DNA from: Arhodomonas aquaeolei DSM 8974
GTDB taxonomy: Bacteria; Pseudomonadota; Gammaproteobacteria; Nitrococcales; Nitrococcaceae
Direction: 5' to 3'
Assembly: GCF_000374645.1 (NCBI RefSeq)
Contig: NZ_KB894812.1
Location: 59,578-123,577, forward strand
Length of the DNA: 64,000 nucleotides
Of the stretch, positions 1-8,026 are shown one piece after another; position 1 is the stretch's first letter; the number at the start of each line of letters is the position of its first letter. The notes below the pieces were generated by a model that worked only from the letters and a program-made list of their open reading frames with translations, was not told where the DNA came from and searched no databases. The position numbers and the translations under genes are program-made.

Positions 1-730
1 GGCGCGCCACGCGCAGGGTGAGCGGCCAGCGCACCCGGCGCGGCTCCTCGCCCCAGAGCCCGTCGAGCTCGCGGGCGAGGCCGGCCATGGGCCCGGCGCC
101 TGCGGCCTCGGCACGCTTCACGCCGGACCAGGTGGCGACGTAATCGAGGAAGGCGTCCCGGGTCCACGTCCGCTCCATCCCGAACGCCGGCGCGGCGAGC
201 TCGGGCCAGGGCAGCGTCAGGCCCGGGTAGCCGGCAGCCACCCACCAGCGCTCCGGCGGCCAGTACGCGGCGAGGGTGTCGTCATGGAACCGGCGCACCA
301 CCGCATCGATCGCCGGCGCCACCGCGCACAGGGCGTAGCCCCAGACGGCGAGCACGCCGCCCGGGCGCAGCACCCACTCGACCTCGCGGAAGAACGCCGC
401 GGTATCCAGCCAGTGAAGGCCCTGGGCGATGGTGACGGCATCCACGCAGGCGGCGGTCAGCGGCACGGCCTCGCCGCGGGCGACCACCGGCAGGACGGTC
501 CCCACGGGCATGGCCGCGAGCTGGCGTTGCGAGAGGTCGGTGGCGATCACGGCCCCGAAATGACGCGCCAGCCCCGCCGACGCCTGGCCGCTGCCCGCCG
601 CACAGTCCCAGGCCGCGTCCCGGCGCTGCGTCTGGTCGGCGAGCCAGTCGAACAGCCCGGCGGGATAGTCCGGGCGCGCGCGGGCATAGTCGCCGGCGTG
701 GCCGCCGAAGTGGTCCCGGCGGTCAGCCAT
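1..730 (-). CDS. Class I SAM-dependent methyltransferase (partial, C-terminus off window)
   Basis: The reading frame is open from an ATG at 730 to the window edge (243 codons), so the 3' end is missing. The protein opens with a conserved-looking FGGHAGDYARARPDYP segment and has a SAM-binding motif I (DCAAGSGQAS, near residue 41), an acidic TDLS motif at the end of strand 2, and a LRPGGVLAVWGYA motif typical of small-molecule methyltransferases of the UbiE/type-11 group. The substrate is unknown. Its ATG overlaps the DUF72 stop codon by 8 bases, so it is the last visible gene of a four-gene coupled operon led by a LysR regulator. The family call is firm; the exact reaction is not. Confidence 0.8.
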   Translation of the reverse strand, partial: MADRRDHFGGHAGDYARARPDYPAGLFDWLADQTQRRDAAWDCAAGSGQASAGLARHFGAVIATDLSQRQLAAMPVGTVLPVVARGEAVPLTAACVDAVTIAQGLHWLDTAAFFREVEWVLRPGGVLAVWGYALCAVAPAIDAVVRRFHDDTLAAYWPPERWWVAAGYPGLTLPWPELAAPAFGMERTWTRDAFLDYVATWSGVKRAEAAGAGPMAGLARELDGLWGEEPRRVRWPLTLRVAR

Positions 731-1445
731 CGAGCCGGGCCTGCAGCCGCGCCGCGTCCACCACGGCGTGGCCGTCCTGGTCGTTGTTGAAGAACGTCCA
801 GACCGCCCGCCCGGCATCGCGCTCGGCGGCCAGCCAGGACGCCCAGTCGTCCAGCTCGGCGTCGGTATAGCCGCCGCCCTCCCCGGCGCCACCATGCAGA
901 CGCAGGTACACGCGAGCGGCGGTCGCCACCCGCGGGTGGCCGGCCAGGGCGTCGTGCACGCACAGCGCGGCGTCGTGGCACCGGAGCACATCGAGGACCC
1001 CGCCCGTGAGCCAGCGCTCGTCCCGGAACTCCACCGCCCACGGCCACGCCGGGGCGGCGGCGAGGAAGGCGTCCAGGCGCTCCGGCACCGGCCGCCAGCG
1101 GGGCGGGAGCTGCAGCAGCACCCCGCCGAGCGCCCCGCCCAGGGCGTCCGCGACCTCGGCGAACCGGGGCAGACTCGCCTGCGGCTCGCGCAGGCGCTTG
1201 ATGTGGCTGCCGTAGCGGCTGAACTTGAGCACGAAGCGGAAGCCCTCCGGCACCTGCTCCCGCCAGCCCGCCACGGTCTCCGGCTTCGGGAGGCTGTAGA
1301 AGGTCCCGTTGATCTCCACCGCGGGGAAACGCTCCGCGTAGTAGGCGAGCCGCCGGGTACGCGCCAGCCCCGGCGGGTAGAAACGTTCCCGCCAGTGGTC
1401 GTAATCGTAGCCCGAGGTGGCGATATGGACGTCCGCCGTGCTCAT
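723..1445 (-). CDS. DUF72 (YecE-like) family protein
   Basis: A 240-residue protein of the DUF72 TIM-barrel-like family. It starts MSTADVHIATSGYDYDHWRE and has the family's early 'ATSGY.Y..W...FYP' block, the EINGTFYSLPK block near residue 40 and a late WTFFNND block. The biochemical role of the family is not established. The start is fixed by an ATGA overlap with the upstream Nudix gene. The longer open frame upstream lacks family similarity and lies inside the Nudix gene. Downstream it overlaps the methyltransferase start by 8 bases. Confidence 0.85.
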   Translation of the reverse strand: MSTADVHIATSGYDYDHWRERFYPPGLARTRRLAYYAERFPAVEINGTFYSLPKPETVAGWREQVPEGFRFVLKFSRYGSHIKRLREPQASLPRFAEVADALGGALGGVLLQLPPRWRPVPERLDAFLAAAPAWPWAVEFRDERWLTGGVLDVLRCHDAALCVHDALAGHPRVATAARVYLRLHGGAGEGGGYTDAELDDWASWLAAERDAGRAVWTFFNNDQDGHAVVDAARLQARLDG

Positions 1446-1966
1446 CGCAGCGCCGGCCCCCATTCGGGCTCGTGGCCGCGCCCGGACAGCCAGTCGAACA
1501 GCGCGGGCCCGGTGCCGTGGGGCCACGGGCGCACCCGCGCGGGCGCCAGGCAGCGGATCTCGGCGAGCTCCTCGCCGGCCGCGGGCTCGCCGGTGAGCGG
1601 CACGTGATAGGCGATGAGGAGCTGGTTGTTGCGGTAGTAGGGATACAGGCCGAGGAACCCCGCCGACGCCCCGGCGACGCACAGCTCCTCGTCGATCTCG
1701 CGCAGCACGCCCTCTTCGGGCGTTTCACCGGGCTCCAGGAAGCCCGTGACCAGCCCGAACCGTCCCTCGGGCCAGCCCCGGTTGCGCGCCAGCACCACCC
1801 GACCGTCCGGTGTCTCCGCGATCGCGGCCACCACCGGCACGGGGTTGTCCCAGAACACGAACGCACACCCCTCGCCGGGGCAGGCAAGACGCGGTATGCC
1901 GCCGAGCTCGCGGCGCACCAGATCCCCGCCGCACTGGGGACAGTACCGGCGTCGCTCCTCGCTCAT
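1442..1966 (-). CDS. Nudix hydrolase with N-terminal zinc ribbon
   Basis: A 174-residue protein. Residues 9-33 form a zinc ribbon (CPQCGG...CPGEGC), followed by a Nudix fold with the box GFLEPGETPEEGVLREIDEE, matching the GX5EX7REUXEEXGU consensus. Nudix proteins of this layout (NudC-like ribbon plus short catalytic domain) hydrolyse nucleoside diphosphate derivatives; the substrate here is not predictable. It overlaps the LysR stop (ATGA) and the DUF72 start (ATGA), so translational coupling is likely. Confidence 0.85.
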   Translation of the reverse strand: MSEERRRYCPQCGGDLVRRELGGIPRLACPGEGCAFVFWDNPVPVVAAIAETPDGRVVLARNRGWPEGRFGLVTGFLEPGETPEEGVLREIDEELCVAGASAGFLGLYPYYRNNQLLIAYHVPLTGEPAAGEELAEIRCLAPARVRPWPHGTGPALFDWLSGRGHEPEWGPALR

Positions 1967-2865
1967 GCCCGCATTGTAGGCGCCGCCGCCGCGGCATTGG
2001 AATCCGGCGGCGCCGGCAACATCGCCATGAAGGCCGTCAGCGCCGCCGAGCTCGCCGCCTCCGGCGGGGCCACGAACCGGGTGACCACCGAGGCCACGTC
2101 CTCGGGCAGCGTCAGACCATGGACGCCGTAGCCGGCCCCGCGCGCCGCGACCACCGTGGCCGGCAGCATGGCGAAGCCCATGCCCGCGGCCACGCAGCCG
2201 AGCATGGCATCGACGGTGCCGAACTCGAAGATCCGCGCCGCCGGCACCCCCTCACCGGCCAGGAAGAGCTCGATGCGCTGGCGGTAGCTGCAACCCTGGC
2301 GGAAGGCCATGAACGCGCTGCTCGCGAGACGCCCGGGATCGGGCAGGTGCGTCTGCGTCAGCGCAGCGGCGAGCACCAGTCGTTCGTGAAAGACCTCGCT
2401 CACCCGGTAGCCGGACAGCGGTACCTCTCCGGCAACGAATGCACCATCCAGCGCCCCGTCCGCAAGCCCGGCGAACAGCTCCGCCGTCGTGCCCGTGATC
2501 AGCTCCAGCGTCACCGCCGGATAGTGCTCGTGGAAGGCCGCCAGTAGCGGCGGCAGGCGGACCGCGGCCGTCGTCTCCATGGCACCGATACGCAGCGTAC
2601 CGGCGGGCTCGCCCTCCCCCCGCACCTCGGCCACCGCCCCGTCGTGCAGCGCGAGCAGCCGCTCGGCATACCCGAGCAGCGACCGCCCCGCCGGCGTCAG
2701 ACCGGCACCGCCGGCCCGGGTCAGCAGCCGCCGCCCGAGCTCGCCCTCGAGCTTCTTGACGTGGGCGGTGACATTGGACTGCACCGTGTGCGCCGACGCC
2801 GCCGCGGCGACGAAGCTGCCGGTGCGGGCGACGGCGACGAACAGGCGAAGCGAGCGGAGCTGCAT
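1963..2865 (-). CDS. LysR-family transcriptional regulator
   Basis: A 300-residue LysR-type regulator: an N-terminal winged HTH (MQLRSLRLFVAVARTGSFVA, then TVQSNVTAHVKKLE as the recognition helix) and a C-terminal periplasmic-binding-like effector domain. An in-frame start six codons earlier exists, but MQLRSLRLF matches the usual LysR N-terminus. It is divergent from an MFS exporter, and a perfect LysR-type palindrome lies 22 bases upstream of its start, so it probably regulates itself, the exporter and the three genes behind it. The effector is unknown. Confidence 0.88.
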   Translation of the reverse strand: MQLRSLRLFVAVARTGSFVAAAASAHTVQSNVTAHVKKLEGELGRRLLTRAGGAGLTPAGRSLLGYAERLLALHDGAVAEVRGEGEPAGTLRIGAMETTAAVRLPPLLAAFHEHYPAVTLELITGTTAELFAGLADGALDGAFVAGEVPLSGYRVSEVFHERLVLAAALTQTHLPDPGRLASSAFMAFRQGCSYRQRIELFLAGEGVPAARIFEFGTVDAMLGCVAAGMGFAMLPATVVAARGAGYGVHGLTLPEDVASVVTRFVAPPEAASSAALTAFMAMLPAPPDSNAAAAAPTMRA

Positions 2866-2886
2866 GAGGGATCTCCGAAGCACTTC

Positions 2887-2903
2887 TATCAGTAAAAATG
2901 ATA
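2887..2903. promoter_or_regulatory. LysR-type operator (TATCA-N7-TGATA)
   Basis: A perfect 5-7-5 inverted repeat containing the T-N11-A LysR motif, in the AT-rich divergent gap between the LysR gene and the MFS gene. A second, weaker inverted repeat (ATAAA/TTTAT) lies at 2912-2929. The position suggests autoregulation and control of the divergent exporter; binding itself is inferred. Confidence 0.6.
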
Positions 2904-2981
2904 ACAGAGAGATAAAACAATCACTTTATATCATTGACGGGAGCGATTACCGTGGTCGCCGGATCACGACGGGAGCCCCGC

Positions 2982-4142
2982 ATGCGTCTGCCCACCGCCG
3001 GTCCCGGCCTCGCCGGGGCGGCCGCCACCTTCACCGGCATCGGTCTGGCGCGCTTCGCGTATACGCCGCTCATTCCCGCAATGGTGGACGCCGGGTGGTT
3101 CTCGGCCGCGCAGGCGGCGTACCTCGGCGCGGCCAACCTCCTCGGCTACCTGATCGGCGCGCTCACCGCCGACCGGCTCGCCTCGGCGCTCGGCGTCCCG
3201 CGTCTCGCCCGAGTGTCGATGGCGGGGCTGGTCGCGAGCTTCCTGCTGTGCGCGACCCCGGCGCCGTTTACCTGGTTCGCCCTGTGGCGCCTCATCTCCG
3301 GCATTACCGGGGCGGTGCTGATGATCGCCGGCGTGTCCGCCGCCATCGGGGCGGTCCCGGCGGCACGCCGTGCCCAGACCACCGCACGGGTGTTCACCGG
3401 CATCGGCGTCGGCGTTCTGCTCGCCGCCGTGGTGGTGCCCCTGCTGCTGCGCGCCGGGCTCGGCGCCGCCTGGCTCGCCCTCGGCGGCCTGGCGCTCGGC
3501 GCCTGCCTCCTGGCCTGGCCCGCGTGGGGCCGGCTGTCCGCGCCGGAAGGCGCGAGCGCGGGCAACGGCGGCGCGACGGGCCGGCTGCTCGCGCTCACCG
3601 GCACCACCCTCGCCGCCTACGCCCTGGACGCGGTGGGCTTCATCCCGCACACGGTCTTCTGGGTGGACTACCTGGCGCGCGGCCGCGAGCTGGGGATGGA
3701 CGCCGCCAGCGCGCAGTGGGCCCTGTTCGGCCTCGGCGCCGTCGCCGGTCCGGCGCTGGCGAGCTTTGCGGCCCGGCACCTCGGCTGGCGCCGGGCGCTG
3801 GTGGGCGTGCTCGCGGCCAAGGCGGGGATCGTCGCCCTGCCACTGGCCGTGCCGGGCCCGGCGGTACTGGCGGCGAGCTCGCTGGTCATGGGGGCGCTCG
3901 TGCCCGGCACGGTGGCGGTGACCTCGGCGCGGATCGCCGAGCTGGCGGGCATCGCCGATCACCGGCGCGTATGGGGCTGGGCGACCATCGCCTTCGCCCT
4001 GCTCCAGGCCGGCGGGGGCTACGCGCTGGCAGCGGTGTTCGAGCGCACCGACAGCTACCTGGCGCTGTTCGCGATCTCCACGGCCGCGCTGCTCGCCGCC
4101 GTGGCCCTGGCCTGGTCCTCCCCCGCCGGCACCGGGCGCTGA
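2982..4142 (+). CDS. MFS transporter, YbfB/YjiJ family
   Basis: A 386-residue membrane protein with about 12 hydrophobic segments and the early GIGLARFAYTPLIPAMV motif typical of the YbfB/YjiJ branch of the major facilitator superfamily. The ATG at 2982 is preceded by GGGAG at a good distance; an upstream in-frame TTG at 2934 is less likely. Substrate unknown. It is divergent from a LysR regulator that probably controls it. Its last 88 bases overlap the convergent DUF3750 gene. Confidence 0.85.
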   Translation: MRLPTAGPGLAGAAATFTGIGLARFAYTPLIPAMVDAGWFSAAQAAYLGAANLLGYLIGALTADRLASALGVPRLARVSMAGLVASFLLCATPAPFTWFALWRLISGITGAVLMIAGVSAAIGAVPAARRAQTTARVFTGIGVGVLLAAVVVPLLLRAGLGAAWLALGGLALGACLLAWPAWGRLSAPEGASAGNGGATGRLLALTGTTLAAYALDAVGFIPHTVFWVDYLARGRELGMDAASAQWALFGLGAVAGPALASFAARHLGWRRALVGVLAAKAGIVALPLAVPGPAVLAASSLVMGALVPGTVAVTSARIAELAGIADHRRVWGWATIAFALLQAGGGYALAAVFERTDSYLALFAISTAALLAAVALAWSSPAGTGR

Positions 4143-4888
4143 GCGCCGGGCGCCGACGGCCCGAGCCGGCCGACCCCCGGCAGCACCAGTGCCGGCGGCC
4201 AGGGCGCGACACCGAGCTCCAGGCCGAGGACGTTGACCGTCAGCCCTTCCTCCGCGGCGATGCCCACGCCGGCGAGGCCGTAGAGCGAGAGCTGGTAGCC
4301 GCTGCCGCTGGGCACGCGGGCGAGCACGCCATCGGCGAGGTAGTCCTTGCCCAGGGCCGTGGGCGGCAGGGCCACCGACAGTCCGTCCACGTGCCGGATC
4401 ACCCAGGCGGTGAACGTGTTGCTGTTGGGACCGGGCCAACTGCGGTAGGTGTGCGGGAAGGGATAGTCGTCCACCGCCGCGTCGATGTGCGGGATCAGTG
4501 CCGCCGCGCGCGGGCCGCGGATATCGGCAAGCAGACGCGGTGGCGCCCCGAACCAGGCGCGGTCCGGCTCGGCGGCACTGCGGTGGACCCGGCCGCCGCC
4601 CCAGCCGGTGACCTGATAGACGGTGTAGCGCCCGCCGCCGGCGGGCTTGGTGGCGATCCAGGTGTGCACGGCGAAGGCGCCGCGCCACTCGAAGGCGCGG
4701 GCGGCGTAGACCTGGACGATGGCCTCCGGGGCCGCCCCGGGCACGGGCGCAATGCCCGCGCTGGCACGGCTCGCTGTGCGCCAGTCGCCCTCGACGACGA
4801 AGCCCCCGCTGGCCCACATGACCGCCGGGCCGGTCACCATCAGGGCCAGCAGGGTGACGACGGCGAGGCGGCGGCGACGCCCGCTCAT
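4055..4888 (-). CDS. DUF3750 family exported/membrane protein
   Basis: A 278-residue protein with an N-terminal hydrophobic segment (residues 7-25, probable signal anchor). The core carries the DUF3750 signature regions AVHTWIATKP and YRSWPGPNSNTFTAW. Function unknown. The ATG at 4888 has a GGGGG-type ribosome site; a start 18 codons earlier lacks one. The recognisable domain ends around VLPGVGRLG. The remaining 30-odd residues (Pro/Ala-rich) lie in sequence that also encodes the end of the convergent MFS gene, suggesting the original stop was lost. Confidence 0.78.
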   Translation of the reverse strand: MSGRRRRLAVVTLLALMVTGPAVMWASGGFVVEGDWRTASRASAGIAPVPGAAPEAIVQVYAARAFEWRGAFAVHTWIATKPAGGGRYTVYQVTGWGGGRVHRSAAEPDRAWFGAPPRLLADIRGPRAAALIPHIDAAVDDYPFPHTYRSWPGPNSNTFTAWVIRHVDGLSVALPPTALGKDYLADGVLARVPSGSGYQLSLYGLAGVGIAAEEGLTVNVLGLELGVAPWPPALVLPGVGRLGPSAPGAQRPVPAGEDQARATAASSAAVEIANSAR

Positions 4889-4989
4889 CCGGTTTCCCCC
4901 CGCCTCGGACGCCCCAGCCCCTCGCACCGGCGGCAGCGACACGCTAACCTGTCGATAAAGGTCACCATAGAGATGCCGGATCCCCGATT

Positions 4990-5415
4990 ATGCCCACCAC
5001 GTCGATCAACCGCGACCAGCTCCGAACACACCTGCGCCGCGCCGGTCTGCGCGCGACCCGGGCACGGCTCGATCTGGCGACGCTCATCTTCGGCGAGGGC
5101 GACCGCCACTTCACCGCTGAGGCACTGCACCGCGAGGCCGGCGACGCCGCCATCGACGTCTCCCTGGCGACGATCTACAACACCCTCAACCGGCTCGCCG
5201 CCGTCGGCCTGCTCCAGCGTATCGTCCTCGACAGCCGCCGGACCTACTTCGACACCAATACCCAGCCCCACCACCACCTCTTCGACGAGGACGCAGGCCG
5301 GCTCGAGGACGTCCCCGTGGGCGCGGTCGAGCTCAACGGCCTGCCCGACATCCCGGACGGTACCCACATCGAGAGTGTGGACATCGTCATCCGCGTGCGC
5401 CGCGACGAGGCGTAG
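4990..5415 (+). CDS. Irr-type Fur-family transcriptional regulator
   Basis: A 141-residue Fur-superfamily protein. The winged helix contains LRATRARLDLATLIFGEGDRHFTAEALH and VSLATIYNTLNRLAAVGLL. The dimerisation part has YFDTN followed by a PHHHLFDE histidine cluster and ends SVDIVIRVRR. This spacing and the absence of C-terminal CxxC zinc motifs match Irr (the haem/iron-responsive branch known from alphaproteobacteria) better than Fur, PerR or Zur. It lacks the N-terminal haem-regulatory motif of Bradyrhizobium Irr. It lies directly upstream of an ICE-like site and a rubrerythrin operon, its likely target. Confidence 0.82.
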   Translation: MPTTSINRDQLRTHLRRAGLRATRARLDLATLIFGEGDRHFTAEALHREAGDAAIDVSLATIYNTLNRLAAVGLLQRIVLDSRRTYFDTNTQPHHHLFDEDAGRLEDVPVGAVELNGLPDIPDGTHIESVDIVIRVRRDEA

Positions 5416-5436
5416 CTGCCGGACATACCGCCCGTC

Positions 5437-5453
5437 TTTAGAATCATTCTATA
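5437..5453. promoter_or_regulatory. ICE-like operator for the Irr-type regulator
   Basis: The 7-3-7 inverted repeat TTTAGAA-TCA-TTCTATA differs by one base from the iron control element (TTTAGAA-N3-TTCTAAA) bound by Irr. It lies just upstream of a plausible promoter at 5457-5484 and 106 bases before the rubrerythrin start. Confidence 0.65.
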
Positions 5454-5456
5454 TTG

Positions 5457-5484
5457 TTGACGACGGCATGGGTGCTGCTATTAC
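5457..5484 (+). promoter_or_regulatory. Putative sigma70 promoter of the rubrerythrin operon
   Basis: TTGACG (5457-5462), a 16-base spacer and TATTAC (5479-5484). The operator sits immediately upstream of the -35 element, a place where a bound regulator could activate as well as repress. Confidence 0.5.
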
Positions 5485-5558
5485 AGGGGATACGCTCCCG
5501 CAATGTACGGGAGCGCACTGAACTACCCGACAAGCCGCCCTATGGGAGGAGGTGTGTC

Positions 5559-5984
5559 ATGACAGATCTCAAGGGCTCCAGGACGCACAAGAACCTCTGT
5601 GAAGCCTTCGCCGGCGAATCCATGGCGAACCGCCGTTACCTCTACTTCGCACAGAAGGCCGACGTGGAAGGCCATAACGACATCTCCGCGGTATTCCGCT
5701 CCACCGCCGAGGGCGAGACCGGCCACGCCCACGGCCACCTCGAGTTCCTCGAGGAGGTCGGCGACCCGGCCACCAACGAGCCCATTGGCGACACCGACGC
5801 CAACCTCCGCTCCGCGATCGCGGGGGAGACCTACGAGTACACGGATATGTATCCGGGAATGGCCCGGGATGCCCGCGACGAGGGCTTCGACGAGATCGCC
5901 GACTGGTTCGAGACCCTGGCCAAGGCCGAACGCTCCCACGCGGGGCGCTTCAAGAAGGCCCTCGAGGGGATGGAAGTGCTCTGA
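5559..5984 (+). CDS. Rubrerythrin (ferritin-like diiron domain only)
   Basis: A 141-residue four-helix rubrerythrin that lacks the C-terminal rubredoxin domain. Diiron-type motifs are visible: [13 protein letters not shown], then [10 protein letters not shown], then [10 protein letters not shown] and [10 protein letters not shown]. Members reduce peroxide using electrons from a partner. The start is set by a strong GGGAGGAGG site upstream of the ATG at 5559. The next genes encode an iron-sulfur protein and DUF3501, which may supply electrons or assembly help. An ICE-like operator upstream suggests iron-responsive control. Confidence 0.9.
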   Translation: MTDLKGSRTHKNLCEAFAGESMANRRYLYFAQKADVEGHNDISAVFRSTAEGETGHAHGHLEFLEEVGDPATNEPIGDTDANLRSAIAGETYEYTDMYPGMARDARDEGFDEIADWFETLAKAERSHAGRFKKALEGMEVL

Positions 5985-6045
5985 GACCGGCGGGCGGCCC
6001 GGACCGGGCCGCCCATCGCCCCCCGCACGCCAGGAGGAGAGAGCC

Positions 6046-7386
6046 ATGAGCGAGGGCGGTCTCGGCGCACCCGTGCGCCATCGTATCGACTGGCAGGACC
6101 CGGATTTCTACGACCCGGAGAAGCTCGCCGCGGAGGAGCGACGGGTCTTCGACATCTGTCACAGCTGCCGGCGCTGCTTCAATCTGTGCAACGCGTTCCC
6201 GCGCCTGTTCGACCTCATCGACGAGTCCGAGACGATGGAGCTCGACAGCGTCCCGGACAGCGCGTTCCAGCAGGTCGCGGATGCGTGCACGCTCTGCGAC
6301 ATGTGCTTCATGACGAAGTGCCCGTACGTGCCGCCCCACGAGTTCGACGTGGACTTCCCCCACCTGATGCTGCGACACCGCGCGGTGGAACAGCACCAGG
6401 GCCGGCCCGGCTTCGCCGACCGGGCGCTCACCGAGACGGACCGCAACGGCCGCCTCGCCGGCAGGCTCGCGCCGCTGACCAACTGGGCGAACCGGCGCGA
6501 CAACCACCTCACCCGGCCGGCCCTAGAGCGCATCGTCCACGTCCACCGGGACGCGGCACTGCCGGCATTCCATCGCGAGACCCTGCTCCGGCGCGCCGAC
6601 CGGACCCCGGCAGTGAACCCCGCGGCCCCCGCCCACGGGCGGCGCGCGGTGCTCTATGCCACCTGCTTCGGCAACTACAACAACCCCGACATCGGCGAGG
6701 CCACCCGCGCCGTGCTCGCCCACAACGGGGTCGAGACCGGCGTGGCCTACCCTGGATGCTGCGGCATGCCCAAGCTGGAGCAGGGCGACCTGGAGGCGGT
6801 CGCCGCGGCGGCGACACGCACCGCGGACGCCTTACTGCCGTGGGTGGACGACGGCTACCGGGTGATCGCGCTGGTCCCCTCCTGCGCGCTGATGCTCAAG
6901 TTCGAGTGGCCGCTCATCGTCGACGACCCGCGGATCCAGCGGCTGGCGGAGAACACCATGGACGTCGCCGAGTACGTGGTCGACATCGCCCGCAACGAAG
7001 GCCTCGCGGACGGCCTTCAGCCCCTGGACGGCGGCGTCTCGCTGCACCTCGCCTGTCATGCCCGGGCCCAGAACATGGGCCCCAAGGCCGCGGACATGCT
7101 GCGGCTGATCCCGGACATCGACCTCGACGTCCAGGAACGCTGCTCCGGCCACGGCGGGGCATGGGGCGTGAAGAAAGAGAACTTCGAGGTGGCGATCAAG
7201 GTCGGCCGCCCCCTGGCACGGCGGATCTTCAAGTCCGGCAGGCAGCACCTCGCCTCCGAGTGTCCGCTGGCCGGCGCCCATATCGTTCAGGGCCTGGAGC
7301 GCCAGGCCGGCGACGGCGACGCGCCCCCGCACCAGTCATCGGTTCATCCCATCCAGCTGCTGGCGCAGGCCTACGGGCTCATGTAA
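6046..7386 (+). CDS. GlpC/HdrD-like iron-sulfur protein of the rubrerythrin operon
   Basis: A 446-residue cytoplasmic protein. The N-terminal ferredoxin-like region has two [4Fe-4S] motifs, [11 protein letters not shown] (near residue 32) and [13 protein letters not shown] (near residue 82). The C-terminal half resembles the CCG domains of heterodisulfide reductase: one clear [11 protein letters not shown] motif and one altered motif ([10 protein letters not shown]) in which the paired cysteines are replaced. It resembles the anaerobic glycerol-3-phosphate dehydrogenase C subunit, but no GlpA/B is nearby. Between rubrerythrin and DUF3501 it most likely carries electrons to the diiron protein. 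It has an AGGAGG ribosome site; start ATG at 6046. Confidence 0.85.
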   Translation: MSEGGLGAPVRHRIDWQDPDFYDPEKLAAEERRVFDICHSCRRCFNLCNAFPRLFDLIDESETMELDSVPDSAFQQVADACTLCDMCFMTKCPYVPPHEFDVDFPHLMLRHRAVEQHQGRPGFADRALTETDRNGRLAGRLAPLTNWANRRDNHLTRPALERIVHVHRDAALPAFHRETLLRRADRTPAVNPAAPAHGRRAVLYATCFGNYNNPDIGEATRAVLAHNGVETGVAYPGCCGMPKLEQGDLEAVAAAATRTADALLPWVDDGYRVIALVPSCALMLKFEWPLIVDDPRIQRLAENTMDVAEYVVDIARNEGLADGLQPLDGGVSLHLACHARAQNMGPKAADMLRLIPDIDLDVQERCSGHGGAWGVKKENFEVAIKVGRPLARRIFKSGRQHLASECPLAGAHIVQGLERQAGDGDAPPHQSSVHPIQLLAQAYGLM

Positions 7387-7409
7387 ACGCCGGCGGGAGG
7401 GCAGCGATC

Positions 7410-7994
7410 ATGGCGAAACAGATTACCCGCGACGACATCCTGAGCATGGAGGCCTACGGCGCCATTCGCCGCGACAAGGCCCGCGAGATCTCCGCGGCCA
7501 AGCGCCACCGGCGTATGGGCATCGGCCCGGACGCGACGATCTACTTCGAGAACTACGACACCATGTGGCGCCAGATCCACGAGATGCTGTTCATCGAGCG
7601 CGGCGGCGAGGCCCAGATCGACGACGAGCTGGAGGCCTACAACCCGCTGATCCCCCAGGGGCGGGAGCTTGTGGCGACACTGATGTTCGAGATCCCCAAC
7701 CGGGAACGCCGCCAGCAGGTGCTCGGCCGGCTGGGCGGCGTCGAGGAGACCGTCTACCTGCACCTGGGCGATGAGCGTATCGCCGCGCAGGCGGAGACCG
7801 ACGTGGACCGGACCACCGCTGAGGGCAAGGCGTCGTCGGTGCACTTCCTGCACTTCCCGTTCACCGACGCCCAGGTCCGCCGCTTCTCCGACCCGGAGAC
7901 CGACGTGGTGCTTGCGATCGAACACCCGAACTACGCACACACGGCAGGCATGCCCGCGGACGTGCGTGCCGCCCTTGCCGGGGACTTCGACTAG
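7410..7994 (+). CDS. DUF3501 family protein
   Basis: A 194-residue protein (MAKQITRDDILSMEAYGAIR) matching DUF3501, a family of unknown function that repeatedly occurs behind rubrerythrin and the heterodisulfide-reductase-like iron-sulfur protein. No cysteines suitable for a cluster, no signal peptide and no membrane segment are visible. It begins 23 bases after the iron-sulfur gene with a GGGAGG ribosome site, so it is the third gene of the module. Confidence 0.85.
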   Translation: MAKQITRDDILSMEAYGAIRRDKAREISAAKRHRRMGIGPDATIYFENYDTMWRQIHEMLFIERGGEAQIDDELEAYNPLIPQGRELVATLMFEIPNRERRQQVLGRLGGVEETVYLHLGDERIAAQAETDVDRTTAEGKASSVHFLHFPFTDAQVRRFSDPETDVVLAIEHPNYAHTAGMPADVRAALAGDFD

Positions 7995-8026
7995 CTACCC
8001 GTCGGAGCCAGACCGCCCGGGCCGGG

